From positions 3,452,492-3,516,491 of the forward strand of contig WLWX01000001.1 of assembly GCA_012103375.1 (NCBI GenBank): a DNA stretch of 64,000 bases, read 5' to 3'. Shown piece by piece: positions 46,698 through 55,847 of the stretch. The notes beneath the pieces were generated by a model that worked only from the letters and a program-made list of their open reading frames with translations, was not told the origin of the DNA and ran no database searches. The position numbers and the translations under genes are program-made. This stretch comes from Paracoccaceae bacterium (GTDB lineage: Bacteria > Pseudomonadota > Alphaproteobacteria > Rhodobacterales > Rhodobacteraceae). Positions within the stretch are counted from its first letter, which is position 1; each line of letters begins with the position of its first letter.

Positions 46698-47789
46698 TCA
46701 ATTCCCCTTCCAGACCGAGCGCGGAACAAACACCGTGCCAGAGGCAAGTTTGCGCGCCGTTCGGATCAACCCCGCCGATTTGATCACCGTCCCGCCCGCT
46801 GTCGCCGCATAGTCCACGACCACGTCGATAGTCCCCGTTGGATGCTCCAGAACGATCTTTGCCGGGGTTTCATTCGGCAATCGCGACATGCCGTCCGCCA
46901 CGCTGCCGGGCGTCAGAACGCAGGAGGCAAGGCACTGCGCACCGGTGACGGCCATCGTCGGGTGGGTATTCCACGGCATAAAATATCGGGTTGCGATCGT
47001 GCCGGACCCTTGTGCCCGCGCCAGCAGGCCAAACTTGGGCACGACCGAGGTGGACACATCACCCAGCCCCATCAACACACCCGCCTTCAGCCGCACAGCC
47101 TCCATCTGCGCAAAGAACGCCCGGTTTTCGTCCAGCACGGCGGCACTTTCATAGCCCGTCAGCCCAAAGCTTTCCGCCCTGGCGATCACCATGGGCATGG
47201 CGACATCCATGCAGGTGACGGCGATCCCGTCGATCTGATCAACCAGATTTCCCGTTGGAAGGAACGCCCCGGTCGCGCCGCCAACGGTTTCCATGAACTG
47301 CAGGGCTATGGGCGCTGCTGTCCCCGGCACACCGTCAATTTCCGCCGCGCCGTCATACAGAACCTCGCCACCCGGCGTCTGAACCACCGCCGCCACTTTC
47401 GCGCCGGTGTTCACCGCCCGAATTCTGACCGGTGTTTCGCCGTCCAGCGCCGGGATCAACCCCATCTCGATCGCTGCTGGGCCAACACCGGTCAGGATGT
47501 TTCCGCACGTCGGTTTGAAGTCGACCAGCCGATCCTCGACACTGACCTGGGCAAAGAAGTAATCCACGTCTGCCCAAGGGTCCTGCGACGCCGACAACAT
47601 CGCGACCTTGGTGGTCACCGCCACACCGCCGCCGATCCCGTCGATGTTCAAAGGATGGCCCGAGCCGACAATTGCAATCAGCACCTCGGCCAGCTGATCC
47701 AGATCCTCGGGCAGATCCGCCCGGTTCAGATACGGCCCGCGCGAGGTGCCGCCGCGCATGAAAAGAAATGGTATCGCGGTTTGGGTCAT
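46698..47789 (-). CDS. PrpF/GalD family isomerase (4-oxalomesaconate tautomerase or aconitate isomerase type)
   Basis: 363 residues from ATG 47789 overlapping the tctA stop (ATGA). The N-terminus IPFLFMRGGTSRGPYL is the PrpF family hallmark, followed by GHPLNIDGIGGG, CGNILTGVGPAAIE with the catalytic Cys, and the late MPWNTHPTMAVTGAQCLA. Members isomerise double bonds of tricarboxylates or related acids (2-methylaconitate, 4-oxalomesaconate). In this operon an aconitate- or tricarballylate-derived substrate is likely. Confidence 0.85.
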   Translation of the reverse strand: MTQTAIPFLFMRGGTSRGPYLNRADLPEDLDQLAEVLIAIVGSGHPLNIDGIGGGVAVTTKVAMLSASQDPWADVDYFFAQVSVEDRLVDFKPTCGNILTGVGPAAIEMGLIPALDGETPVRIRAVNTGAKVAAVVQTPGGEVLYDGAAEIDGVPGTAAPIALQFMETVGGATGAFLPTGNLVDQIDGIAVTCMDVAMPMVIARAESFGLTGYESAAVLDENRAFFAQMEAVRLKAGVLMGLGDVSTSVVPKFGLLARAQGSGTIATRYFMPWNTHPTMAVTGAQCLASCVLTPGSVADGMSRLPNETPAKIVLEHPTGTIDVVVDYAATAGGTVIKSAGLIRTARKLASGTVFVPRSVWKGN

Positions 47790-49813
47790 GACAGTGGCCA
47801 CGGCAGATCAGCGTAATCCTGAAGCAGCCCCGGCGGGAAATCCCGGTTCAATAGTCCAGCCATGACACACATGAACGCAATCCCAACCGCTGTGTAAACC
47901 GCCGCAAATGTGGTGCCCAGACCGGCGCGGATCTTCAGGAACGCAAACAGGAACAGCGCAAGTGCAAGGATGAATCCCAGAAGCGAGGTCAGGATCAGCA
48001 GTGCTGCAAACCACCCAATGGTTGGCCACAGGCTGTGGGTCGCCTCGGCGTCCTCTCCGTCGACCTCACGGTCGGCGAAGATCGTATCAGTCTCGGGCTT
48101 CAGCATCATGCGGATGATCAGGATGGCGCAACCAACCAGGCAAACCCCGGCGACAAACATCGGGAAGGTCCGGTCGCGGCTGAAGCTTGGGATCGCGGCT
48201 GCGTCATAGAACGCATAGGCTATGTACCCGGTCACCACGGCCAGGAAGATGAACGGCGCGCGCTTGGTGCCGGACTGCACGTTGCCTTCGGCCATGATGT
48301 TCTTGGCCTGCCGCAGCCCGACCACGACCGAGACAACCGTGATGATCAGCAAGACGATGACGATTGGCGAAAAGATATAATCCAGCCCCTCGCCCAGCCC
48401 TTTGCGAAACCGCGATTGCGCGATCTGCAGTGCCTGGTTGGCATAGGTTTCCGCCGGGTTCGACAAAACGAAGCCGATCAGAAAGGCGGGACGCGACCAG
48501 TCGAAGCGGCGCATCATGATCCCCAGGAACCCGATGGCAAACAGCGCCACAAGGTCCATTAGGTTCTGGCCCGACTGAAAAGCGGCAAAGCTGATGATCA
48601 TGAACAGGAACGGCGCCAGCAGGGCGAAGCGGATCGTCGTCAACTTTGCAATCCCGCCCGAGGCGGCGATGCAGATCACCGTGCCGACCACATTGGCCAG
48701 GGCCAGCAGCCAGACGATGGAATAGGTGATATCCAGGTTGTTCTTCAGCATCGCCGGGCCAACCTCGATCTGCCCGGATCCCAGCAGGGCAATCGCCCCA
48801 ATGAATATCGCCATCGACCCAGAGCCGGGAATGCCGAACAGCAGGGTCGGCACCAGCCCGCCGCCCTCCTTGGCGTTGTTGGAACTTTCCGGCCCGATGA
48901 TGCCGCGAACCTCTCCTTTGCCGAAATTCTCTTTGTTTTTGGTGGTCTGCACCGCATGGCCATAGGCGATCCAGTCCACGACCGAGCCACCAAGGCCCGG
49001 GATGACGCCGACCACGACACCGATGATCGAACAGCGCACCGACAACCAGATATTGGCGAACCAGTCCCGCACGCCGTCCAGCCAACCGCCGCCCAGAGCC
49101 TGCTCCTTGGCGATGGCGCGGTCCTGGCGCAGAAGCGAGATGATCTCGGGGATGGCGAAGATGCCAAGACCAACGATGACCAGCTTCAGCCCGTCGGTCA
49201 GATAGGGAAAATCATAGGACGACATCCGCAGATCGCCCGACGACGCGCCCTCGCCGATCGTGCCGATCAGCATGCCCAGACCCGCCGCGACGATCCCCTT
49301 GATCGCAACGCGCCCCGCCAGAATGCCCACCATGGACAGACCAAAGACCGTGATCATCAACAGCTCGGGCGTGCGGAATTCCAGCACGATGGGGCGTGCA
49401 ACAAGAATAAAGACAGTCAGGAAGCTTGCGCCCACCAGCCCGCCGAACAGGGATGAGGCAAAAGCCGCCGACAGGGCCCGCGCCGCCTGGCCTTTCTTGG
49501 CCATGGGAAACCCGTCCAGCACAGTGGCTTGCGACGCCGATGACCCCGGTATCCCCATCAGAACCGATGCGAATGTGTCAGACGTGGGCACCACCGCGAC
49601 CATGCCCACCATCAAGGCAAGACCAAGGATCGGGTCCATCCCGAACATGAACGGCAACAACAGCGACAGACCGGCGATACCGCCGAGGCCCGGAAAGACA
49701 CCGACGCACAGGCCCATGACGACGCCCAGAACGAGGTAGCCCAGCACGACCGGTTGCAGGATCAGCGCCCAGGCGTCGCCCAAGGCAGGCAATGCGGTTG
49801 CGATAATATCCAT
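47786..49813 (-). CDS. TctA-TctB fusion, tripartite tricarboxylate transporter membrane subunits
   Basis: 675 residues. Residues 1-510 are a TctA large permease with about 12 helices: the conserved GVFPGLGGIAGLSLLLPF near residue 38, and a second GVIPGLGGSVVDWIAYGHA that marks the repeated half. From about residue 525 (FIFLAVVTGYIAYAFYDAA) there is a TctB-like four-helix small subunit, usually encoded separately. No separate tctB is present, so the fusion supplies both. It transports a tricarboxylate captured by TctC, probably Na+-driven. Confidence 0.88.
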   Translation of the reverse strand: MDIIATALPALGDAWALILQPVVLGYLVLGVVMGLCVGVFPGLGGIAGLSLLLPFMFGMDPILGLALMVGMVAVVPTSDTFASVLMGIPGSSASQATVLDGFPMAKKGQAARALSAAFASSLFGGLVGASFLTVFILVARPIVLEFRTPELLMITVFGLSMVGILAGRVAIKGIVAAGLGMLIGTIGEGASSGDLRMSSYDFPYLTDGLKLVIVGLGIFAIPEIISLLRQDRAIAKEQALGGGWLDGVRDWFANIWLSVRCSIIGVVVGVIPGLGGSVVDWIAYGHAVQTTKNKENFGKGEVRGIIGPESSNNAKEGGGLVPTLLFGIPGSGSMAIFIGAIALLGSGQIEVGPAMLKNNLDITYSIVWLLALANVVGTVICIAASGGIAKLTTIRFALLAPFLFMIISFAAFQSGQNLMDLVALFAIGFLGIMMRRFDWSRPAFLIGFVLSNPAETYANQALQIAQSRFRKGLGEGLDYIFSPIVIVLLIITVVSVVVGLRQAKNIMAEGNVQSGTKRAPFIFLAVVTGYIAYAFYDAAAIPSFSRDRTFPMFVAGVCLVGCAILIIRMMLKPETDTIFADREVDGEDAEATHSLWPTIGWFAALLILTSLLGFILALALFLFAFLKIRAGLGTTFAAVYTAVGIAFMCVMAGLLNRDFPPGLLQDYADLPWPLS

Positions 49814-49843
49814 GAGTGTCCGCCCGCTGTCTTTGCTTGGTAA

Positions 49844-49871
49844 AACGCCCCGCCGATACGGGCGGGGCGTT
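49844..49871 (-). terminator. intra-operon hairpin between tctC and tctAB
   Basis: An 11-bp perfect stem (49844-49854 and 49861-49871) followed on the minus strand by GTTTTACC, 12 nt after the tctC stop. It probably attenuates read-through so the binding protein is made in excess over the permease. Confidence 0.78.
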
Positions 49872-49883
49872 CCAAAAGCAAAG

Positions 49884-50990
49884 TTACTTAAGCGTCACGC
49901 CGTAACGCTCTTCCAGCCAACCAACGACAAACGCCTTGGCCGATGCGGGAACCTGCGTGCCGCTTGTCAACGCGCCTTTGGCCGCGTCGCCCGTCATCTG
50001 CGGGTATACACCCAGACGACCGGCCGAGATTTCGGCGAAATCTGCGCGGGCTTTCACCTCTTCAAACGCTTTGGTGTAGGTCACGATTGCATCGTTTGAC
50101 GCGCCATTGGGCAGGAACACCATCTTCTGTGCCGGGAAACCTGCAATGAAAAAGGCCTTCCAGGCATCCCACTTTTCGCCCGAAGTTTCACAAGCAGGCG
50201 TGGCTTCGCAGGCTTCCTTGAACGTCGGCATATCGGGGAACGTCGGGTCGCGCACGATGTTGCCATCGGCGTCCAGCGCACCCCAGCTCATCATCGGGAC
50301 GGCTGTGCCAGCCTCGACCAGAGGCGTGACACCTTTCAGGTAGGACGAGGATGTCTGATAGTCGATGTTGGCCTCGCCACGTTCGAACATCAGGCGGCCG
50401 TCGCCGCGGCCCTTGATGCCCATCACGCTTTCGACGTTCAGACCCAGCATTTCCCAGGCCAGTGTCGGCACAAGGTCCAGACGCGTGGCGCCCTGGTTGC
50501 CATAGATGAAGTCTTCACCCTGAAGGCCCGTTGCGTCCAGTCCGTCCATCTTGGCGGCCATGTCAGGCGGAAGATAAGCGACACCGCCGGTGCCCGAGGC
50601 CAGAACAACATTCCAGTCGGCATAGTCGTACTTGACGCGCGGATCACCCAACAGGAACGGGAACTGCGTGGACCCGGACGAACCGAAGATCGTCGTACCA
50701 TCTTCGTAGGATTGCTCCTGGAACCAATTCGCGCCTTTGGTCGATCCGGCACCCGGCATGAATTTCACAACAACAGTCGGCTGACCGGGCAGCGCTTCGG
50801 ACAGAAGCGGCGCATAGAAGTTGGCCCATTTGGCCGATCCGCCAGTTTCCGAAAACGGAATGATCCATTCAACGGTCTTGCCGGTCAGGTTGATGCCGTG
50901 ACCGCCTGCCTGCGCTTGAAACGAAAACGTCGCTGCGGCGGCGGCCACAAGGCTGGAAGCCACACGACGTGTGGTTTTGATAAAGGACAT
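49884..50990 (-). CDS. tctC: tricarboxylate-binding periplasmic protein TctC
   Basis: 368 residues from ATG 50990, preceded by GGAGGAACCT. A cleavable signal peptide (MSFIKTTRRVASSLVAAAAA, cleavage likely after FQAQA) is followed by a Bug/TctC-type binding protein with KTVEWIIPFSETGGSAKWANF and VVVKFMPGAGSTKGANWF, the ligand-contacting loops of the family. It delivers tricarboxylate to TctAB. First gene of the minus-strand operon. Confidence 0.9.
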   Translation of the reverse strand: MSFIKTTRRVASSLVAAAAATFSFQAQAGGHGINLTGKTVEWIIPFSETGGSAKWANFYAPLLSEALPGQPTVVVKFMPGAGSTKGANWFQEQSYEDGTTIFGSSGSTQFPFLLGDPRVKYDYADWNVVLASGTGGVAYLPPDMAAKMDGLDATGLQGEDFIYGNQGATRLDLVPTLAWEMLGLNVESVMGIKGRGDGRLMFERGEANIDYQTSSSYLKGVTPLVEAGTAVPMMSWGALDADGNIVRDPTFPDMPTFKEACEATPACETSGEKWDAWKAFFIAGFPAQKMVFLPNGASNDAIVTYTKAFEEVKARADFAEISAGRLGVYPQMTGDAAKGALTSGTQVPASAKAFVVGWLEERYGVTLK

Positions 50991-51122
50991 AGGTTCCTCC
51001 CTAGGATACGATCGCCCCTTGTTAGGCGCGACCTGAAAAACAGAATCACCGGGACGTCCCTGCCCGGTTGATGTCCAAACCCTGACCTGCGAACCTTGCA
51101 TGAAACTTTCAGGCCCGAAAAA
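50991..51122. promoter_or_regulatory. divergent tctC/tctD control region
   Basis: 132-bp intergenic region between divergent tctC and tctD, where TctD-regulated promoters would lie. A small dyad TGAAACTTTCA is visible at 51101-51111. Which site TctD uses cannot be told from sequence alone. Confidence 0.45.
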
Positions 51123-51791
51123 ATGCGCATCACGGTTGTCGAGGATAACATCAGCCTGGCCAAAGGCATTGCCTATAGCCTGGAAGACGCAGGCCACGCC
51201 GTCGACCTTTTGCACGACGGGTCCGAGGCCGAGGCATTCCTGGCCTCCGATACCTCTGACCTGGTGATCCTGGATATCAATCTTCCCGGCACCGACGGTT
51301 TGACCTTGCTGAAAACGCTGCGCCTTCGCGATGATCCGCGCCCGGTCATCCTTCTGACCGCGCGTGCCGAGATCGAAGACCGGATCACCGGGCTGGATGC
51401 GGGTGCCGATGATTACCTGATCAAACCCTTTGAGATGGCCGAGTTGAATGCCCGCGTCCGGGCATTGTCGCGCCGCCGCACGGTGCCGCACCGCCAGTTG
51501 CAGACCATCGGTCAGCTTTCATTCGACGCCACCGCGCGTCAGCTTTTTGTTGAGGACGAACCCGTCGAAATGCCCCGCCGCGAACTGGCCGTGTTCGAGT
51601 GTCTGTTGTCCGCCGGTGGCCGATTGGTCAGCAAAACGGCGCTTCTGGATTATGCCTATGGCGTGGGCGCGGATGTCGAGGAAAAGGTGGTCGAGGTCTA
51701 CGTCTCGCGGATCCGGGGCCGGCTGAGGCCCTATGGCATCACCATCAAGGCACAGCGCGGCCTTGGCTATCAGCTTCTGGCGGACGCCTGA
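51123..51791 (+). CDS. tctD: response regulator TctD (OmpR family)
   Basis: 222 residues from ATG 51123. The receiver domain has acidic Glu7-Asp8, phosphoacceptor Asp51 (LVILDINLPGTDG) and Lys in DDYLIKPFE. The C-terminal winged helix ends in VEVYVSRIRGRLRPYGI and RGLGYQL. With TctE it activates tctC-type transport genes in response to tricarboxylates. Its stop overlaps the tctE start (TGATG). Confidence 0.9.
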   Translation: MRITVVEDNISLAKGIAYSLEDAGHAVDLLHDGSEAEAFLASDTSDLVILDINLPGTDGLTLLKTLRLRDDPRPVILLTARAEIEDRITGLDAGADDYLIKPFEMAELNARVRALSRRRTVPHRQLQTIGQLSFDATARQLFVEDEPVEMPRRELAVFECLLSAGGRLVSKTALLDYAYGVGADVEEKVVEVYVSRIRGRLRPYGITIKAQRGLGYQLLADA

Positions 51792-53158
51792 TGGCGCAAT
51801 CCCTGCGGACCCGACTGATCGTCATCATCCTGACCCCGCTGTTGCTGGTCTCGGTCGCGGCAGCTGCCTGGCAATTCCGGAATACCTCGCACCGGGCCGA
51901 GGAAATCTTCGACCGGGGTCTGTTTTCCGCCGCACTCGCGATTTCCCGTGACGTGGCACTGTCGGACGGCGATGCCCTCAGCCCTGCGACACGCCAGTTG
52001 ATCAATGACACCTCGGGCGGGGATCTGTTTTATCACGTTTATGCCCCTGACGGCGTTTTCGTAACAGGTTACGCAACGCCCCCCACACCACCATCTATCG
52101 GGCAAGAGGATCTGGCCGAACCGCTGTACTATAACGCGATCTATCAAGGCCGCGACGTCCGTGTACTGCGCTATCAGGATGCCACAACTGTCGATCGCGT
52201 CACCGGGCTGTTCACCATCTCGGTCTGGCAGGACATGGATATCCGTGCCTCCTTCGTCCGTGACGTCGTTACCCGCGCGATTGCCGTCATCGGTCTGCTT
52301 TTGCTGTCCGTCGCCCTGATCGTCTGGTTCGGCGTCGGCCTTGGGCTGCGACCGCTTCTGGATCTGAAAGACGCGATCGCAAAACGCACCGCAAGCGAGT
52401 TGCAACCGATCCGCCGCAATGTCCCCGTCGAAGCGCAACCCATCGTCGAAACCCTGAACACCCTGCTGGATCGCGTTTCGCGCCGGATCAGTTCGAAGGA
52501 CGAGTTCATTTCCAACGCCGCCCACCAGTTGCGCAACCCGATTGCGGGGGTCCTTGCCATGGCCGAGGCAGTCGAAAACGCACCCACGCCCGAAGCCGCA
52601 AAAGCCCGGAGTACCGAACTGGTGGCCGCCGCCAGAAATGCCACGCATCTGACCAATCAGCTTTTGTCATTCGAACGTGCAAGGGGTGCGGATCTTGCGA
52701 CAAGTGGGGAACTGATCGAGCTTGGGGCCATTGTCAGGGGTGCAATCGAAAGATTCGAAGCCGAACACGGCGACCGCGACATCAAACTCACCAGCAGCGT
52801 ACCTGCACACCCCGTGTCGATGCTTGGTGATCCATTGATGCTCAGCGAGGCGGTGTTGAACGTCCTCAGCAACGCGGTGACCCATGGCGGTCGCAATGTG
52901 TCGAAGATCGACGTAACCCTGACCGCCAATTCTGAAATGGCCAGGCTGAGCATCCGGGACGATGGTATCGGAATTGCGCCCGCAGATCACGCGCTGGCCG
53001 TCAGTCGGTTCAGTCAGGCCAATAATGGTCCGGGCAGCGGGTTGGGCTTGCCGATTGCGGCGCGCGTGGCGGAAAATCACAACGGGCATCTGACGATTGA
53101 CGCGTCGGACGTCGGCGCGTCTGTGTCGCTTGAATTCCCGTTCATTCCGGAACCTTAA
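51791..53158 (+). CDS. tctE: sensor histidine kinase TctE
   Basis: 455 residues. Membrane helices at about 8-27 and 163-185 flank a periplasmic sensor region of about 130 residues of the 2CSK_N/TctE type. HAMP-like linker, then H-box NAAHQLRNPI with His245 (Gln replaces the usual Glu after His, as is frequent in TctE), N-box LNVLSNAVTHGG, and G boxes DDGIGIAP and GSGLGLPIA. Cognate kinase of TctD. Confidence 0.9.
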   Translation: MAQSLRTRLIVIILTPLLLVSVAAAAWQFRNTSHRAEEIFDRGLFSAALAISRDVALSDGDALSPATRQLINDTSGGDLFYHVYAPDGVFVTGYATPPTPPSIGQEDLAEPLYYNAIYQGRDVRVLRYQDATTVDRVTGLFTISVWQDMDIRASFVRDVVTRAIAVIGLLLLSVALIVWFGVGLGLRPLLDLKDAIAKRTASELQPIRRNVPVEAQPIVETLNTLLDRVSRRISSKDEFISNAAHQLRNPIAGVLAMAEAVENAPTPEAAKARSTELVAAARNATHLTNQLLSFERARGADLATSGELIELGAIVRGAIERFEAEHGDRDIKLTSSVPAHPVSMLGDPLMLSEAVLNVLSNAVTHGGRNVSKIDVTLTANSEMARLSIRDDGIGIAPADHALAVSRFSQANNGPGSGLGLPIAARVAENHNGHLTIDASDVGASVSLEFPFIPEP

Positions 53159-53282
53159 AGCAGTCTCCGAAACGCCAACCTTACGTCCTTCCTTGTCGAG
53201 GATGGCAAGCAGTCCGAGTGGCAATGAAGGGTGGTCGATTGGGGATAGCCCGAGGCGGCGAAACAAATTACTTTTTGGCCGC

Positions 53283-53762
53283 ATGGACAATCTTCGGCCC
53301 TTTTTGCTTCAGATCAACGGCGAAGCGACGCATGTGGACGCCACGTCCGAAACCCCATTGCTTTATGTCCTGCGCGATCAACTCGGTCTGATGGGGACAC
53401 GCTTTGGATGCGGGCAGGGTACCTGCGGCGCATGCATGGTCATTGTCGATGGCAAAGCCGTCACCGCCTGTGACCTGACGGTTGATGCGCTTGAAGGGGC
53501 CCGGATCGAAACCATCGAATCCCTGGGCCGCGATGGCGCTGCGCTTCACCCATTGGCGCAGGCGGTCCTGGACGAACAGGCCGCGCAATGCGGTTATTGC
53601 CTGCCGGGTATCCTGATCAGTGCCAAGTCGCTGCTGGATGCCAATCCCACACCCAACGACGCAGAGATCCGCGCGGCGCTGGACGGCAACCTGTGCCGCT
53701 GTGGGGCGCATCTGCGAATTCTGCGCGCGATTTCTGCGGTTGTCGCAAAGGCGTCGACATGA
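53283..53762 (+). CDS. (2Fe-2S)-binding subunit of a molybdenum hydroxylase
   Basis: 159 residues with a plant-type ferredoxin domain (RFGCGQGTCGACMVIVDG: four Cys for the first [2Fe-2S]) and the four-helix second cluster domain (CGYCLPG and NLCRCGAHLRI). Small subunit of two-subunit enzymes like isoquinoline 1-oxidoreductase or nicotinate dehydrogenase that hydroxylate N-heterocycles or oxidise aldehydes. Its stop overlaps the start of the large subunit (ATGA). Confidence 0.9.
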   Translation: MDNLRPFLLQINGEATHVDATSETPLLYVLRDQLGLMGTRFGCGQGTCGACMVIVDGKAVTACDLTVDALEGARIETIESLGRDGAALHPLAQAVLDEQAAQCGYCLPGILISAKSLLDANPTPNDAEIRAALDGNLCRCGAHLRILRAISAVVAKAST

Positions 53763-55843
53763 ACGGTCAGGCTGGATCGGGCCATCTGATCTCGGACTGG
53801 GTACGGTTTGAGGATAATGGCCGCGTAACCGTTTTTACCGGGCGCGTCGAATTGGGGCAGGGCAATCAGACCGCGTTGCTGCAAATGGCCGCGGATGAAC
53901 TGTGCCTTGATCCGTCTGACATCTCGCTTGTCCCTGCCGATACCGCGCAAACACCGGACGAAGGCTATACGGCGGGCAGCATGTCAATCTCGGTCGGCGG
54001 GATCAGCTTGCGGCGCGCGACCTCGGCAGCGCGCGTTCTGGTCCTGGCCGAGGCTGCGCGGCGGTTGAATACGGCGGTGGCTGACCTGTCGGTGCGGGGC
54101 GGGGCGATCCTGCACTTAGGTGTTCCCAGCACAGAAGATCTGCACGCCATCGGCCGGGCCCTTGATCTGGATGTGCCCGTGGCGGACCACGCTGATCCGC
54201 TGCCGCGTGCAGACCGCATCTATTCCGGGACATCGACGCCGCGCATAGATCTGTCAGCGCGGGTGCTGGGCGCGCCGTTTGTCCACGACCTGCGCCCCGA
54301 AGGAATGCTGCACGGTCGCATGGTGCGCCTGCCCGCCGTCGGGGCGTATTTGACCTCGGTCGATCTGGAGGCGTTGCGCGCACGTCCCGGCGTCGTCGCG
54401 GTTGTGCGCGACGGGTCCTTTCTGGGGCTGCTTGCGCAGACAAGCTGGCAGGCCGTTCGCGCGCAGGACTGGGCGCTGCGCAATACGCAGTGGGACACGC
54501 CCGCCGGGCCCGAGGGGACGGTGTCGCAAATCGTCCATTGCGCTGATGGTCCCGCCGATGTGGTCCGCGCAGCCGGGGATCGCGCCGCCGCGCACCAGAG
54601 TTTCGGACTGACCGCGACGCGTCCGTTCCTGTCGCATGGTTCGATCGGGCCGTCAGCGGCACTGGCCTTGTGGGATAAGGATCGTCTGACGGTACAGTCA
54701 CACTCGCAAGGTGTGTTCCCATTGCGCGGCGCAATGGCCCGCGTGTTGGGGCTGGACGCCGGGCAAATCACGGTCATGCACACGCCCGGTGCCGGGTGTT
54801 ATGGTCACAACGGCGCAGATGACGCGGCGATGGATGCGGCCATTCTGGCGCGCCATGTTCCCGGGCGGCCCGTGCTGGTCGTCTGGAGCCGCGCTGAGGA
54901 GTTTCGCAACGCGCCGCTTGGTCCTGCAATGGCGACGACTGCGCAGGCAGAGGTGGATGAAACCGGGCGCATTCAGGCATTCGATGTGCAGGTGAACAGC
55001 GTCCCCCATGCCAACCGGCCCGGCACCCAAGGCGCGCCAAACCTGCTGGCGGGAACGCAGCTGGCTAAGTCGATTCCCTTCCCGATCTCGAAAGATCTGG
55101 GGCCCGAACGGGGCGGCGGGGCGGATCGCAACGGCATACCCTATTACGCCATTCCATCGGTCGGGGTGACCAAACGGCTGGTCCACGATCTGCCCTATCG
55201 CAGTTCGTCCCTGCGCGGGCTTGGTGCGACGGTCAATGTGCTGGCGATCGAGGCGCTGATCGACCGCATCGCCTGCGACACCGGTCAGGACCCCGCCGCA
55301 CTGCGCATCACCCATCTGGAGGATCCGCGCGCGCAGGCGGTGATCCGCACGGTGATGGAGATGTCCGGGACCCACCGCGTTACCGATGACGGCACCGGCT
55401 GGGGCCTGGCCTTCGCGCGTTACAAGAACAGCGCCGCCTATGCCGCAATCGTGGCCAGCGTGGCGGTGGATGACGACGTGCGCGTCAGCAAGGTCTCGGC
55501 CGCGATCGACATGGGCGAGGTTATCAATCCCGACGGCGCGATCAATCAGATCGAAGGCGGGATTATCCAGTCGATCAGCTGGGGGCTGAAGGAACAGCTG
55601 CGCTTTGATGGCGCGGGCGTGGCGACCGAAACCTGGCTTGATTATCCGATCCTGACATTCTCGGAAGTGCCAGAGATTGCGGTACGCCTGATCGACCGCT
55701 CCGATGACCCGCCGCTTGGCTGCGCCGAGGCGGTGCAGGGCCCGGTGGTGGCGGCGATATCCTCGGCAATCCACAATGCGGTCGGTGCGCGGGTGACGGA
55801 TATGCCCTTCAACCGCGACCGGATCATCACGGCGATGATGTAG
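53759..55843 (+). CDS. molybdopterin-binding subunit of a xanthine dehydrogenase-family hydroxylase (IorB-like)
   Basis: 694 residues. The fused-type N-terminus VTVFTGRVELGQGNQTALLQMAADEL (molybdopterin binding) starts near residue 21, followed by VHDLRPEGMLHGRMVR, GAGCYGHNGADDA, SSLRGLGATVN and a C-terminal GCAEAVQGPVVAAISSAIHNAVG, whose Glu is the likely base of the hydroxylation reaction. No FAD subunit lies nearby, so electrons probably pass through the 2Fe-2S subunit to a cytochrome. Substrate unknown. It ends 4 nt from convergent pckA. Confidence 0.87.
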   Translation: MNGQAGSGHLISDWVRFEDNGRVTVFTGRVELGQGNQTALLQMAADELCLDPSDISLVPADTAQTPDEGYTAGSMSISVGGISLRRATSAARVLVLAEAARRLNTAVADLSVRGGAILHLGVPSTEDLHAIGRALDLDVPVADHADPLPRADRIYSGTSTPRIDLSARVLGAPFVHDLRPEGMLHGRMVRLPAVGAYLTSVDLEALRARPGVVAVVRDGSFLGLLAQTSWQAVRAQDWALRNTQWDTPAGPEGTVSQIVHCADGPADVVRAAGDRAAAHQSFGLTATRPFLSHGSIGPSAALALWDKDRLTVQSHSQGVFPLRGAMARVLGLDAGQITVMHTPGAGCYGHNGADDAAMDAAILARHVPGRPVLVVWSRAEEFRNAPLGPAMATTAQAEVDETGRIQAFDVQVNSVPHANRPGTQGAPNLLAGTQLAKSIPFPISKDLGPERGGGADRNGIPYYAIPSVGVTKRLVHDLPYRSSSLRGLGATVNVLAIEALIDRIACDTGQDPAALRITHLEDPRAQAVIRTVMEMSGTHRVTDDGTGWGLAFARYKNSAAYAAIVASVAVDDDVRVSKVSAAIDMGEVINPDGAINQIEGGIIQSISWGLKEQLRFDGAGVATETWLDYPILTFSEVPEIAVRLIDRSDDPPLGCAEAVQGPVVAAISSAIHNAVGARVTDMPFNRDRIITAMM

Positions 55844-55847
55844 ACCC

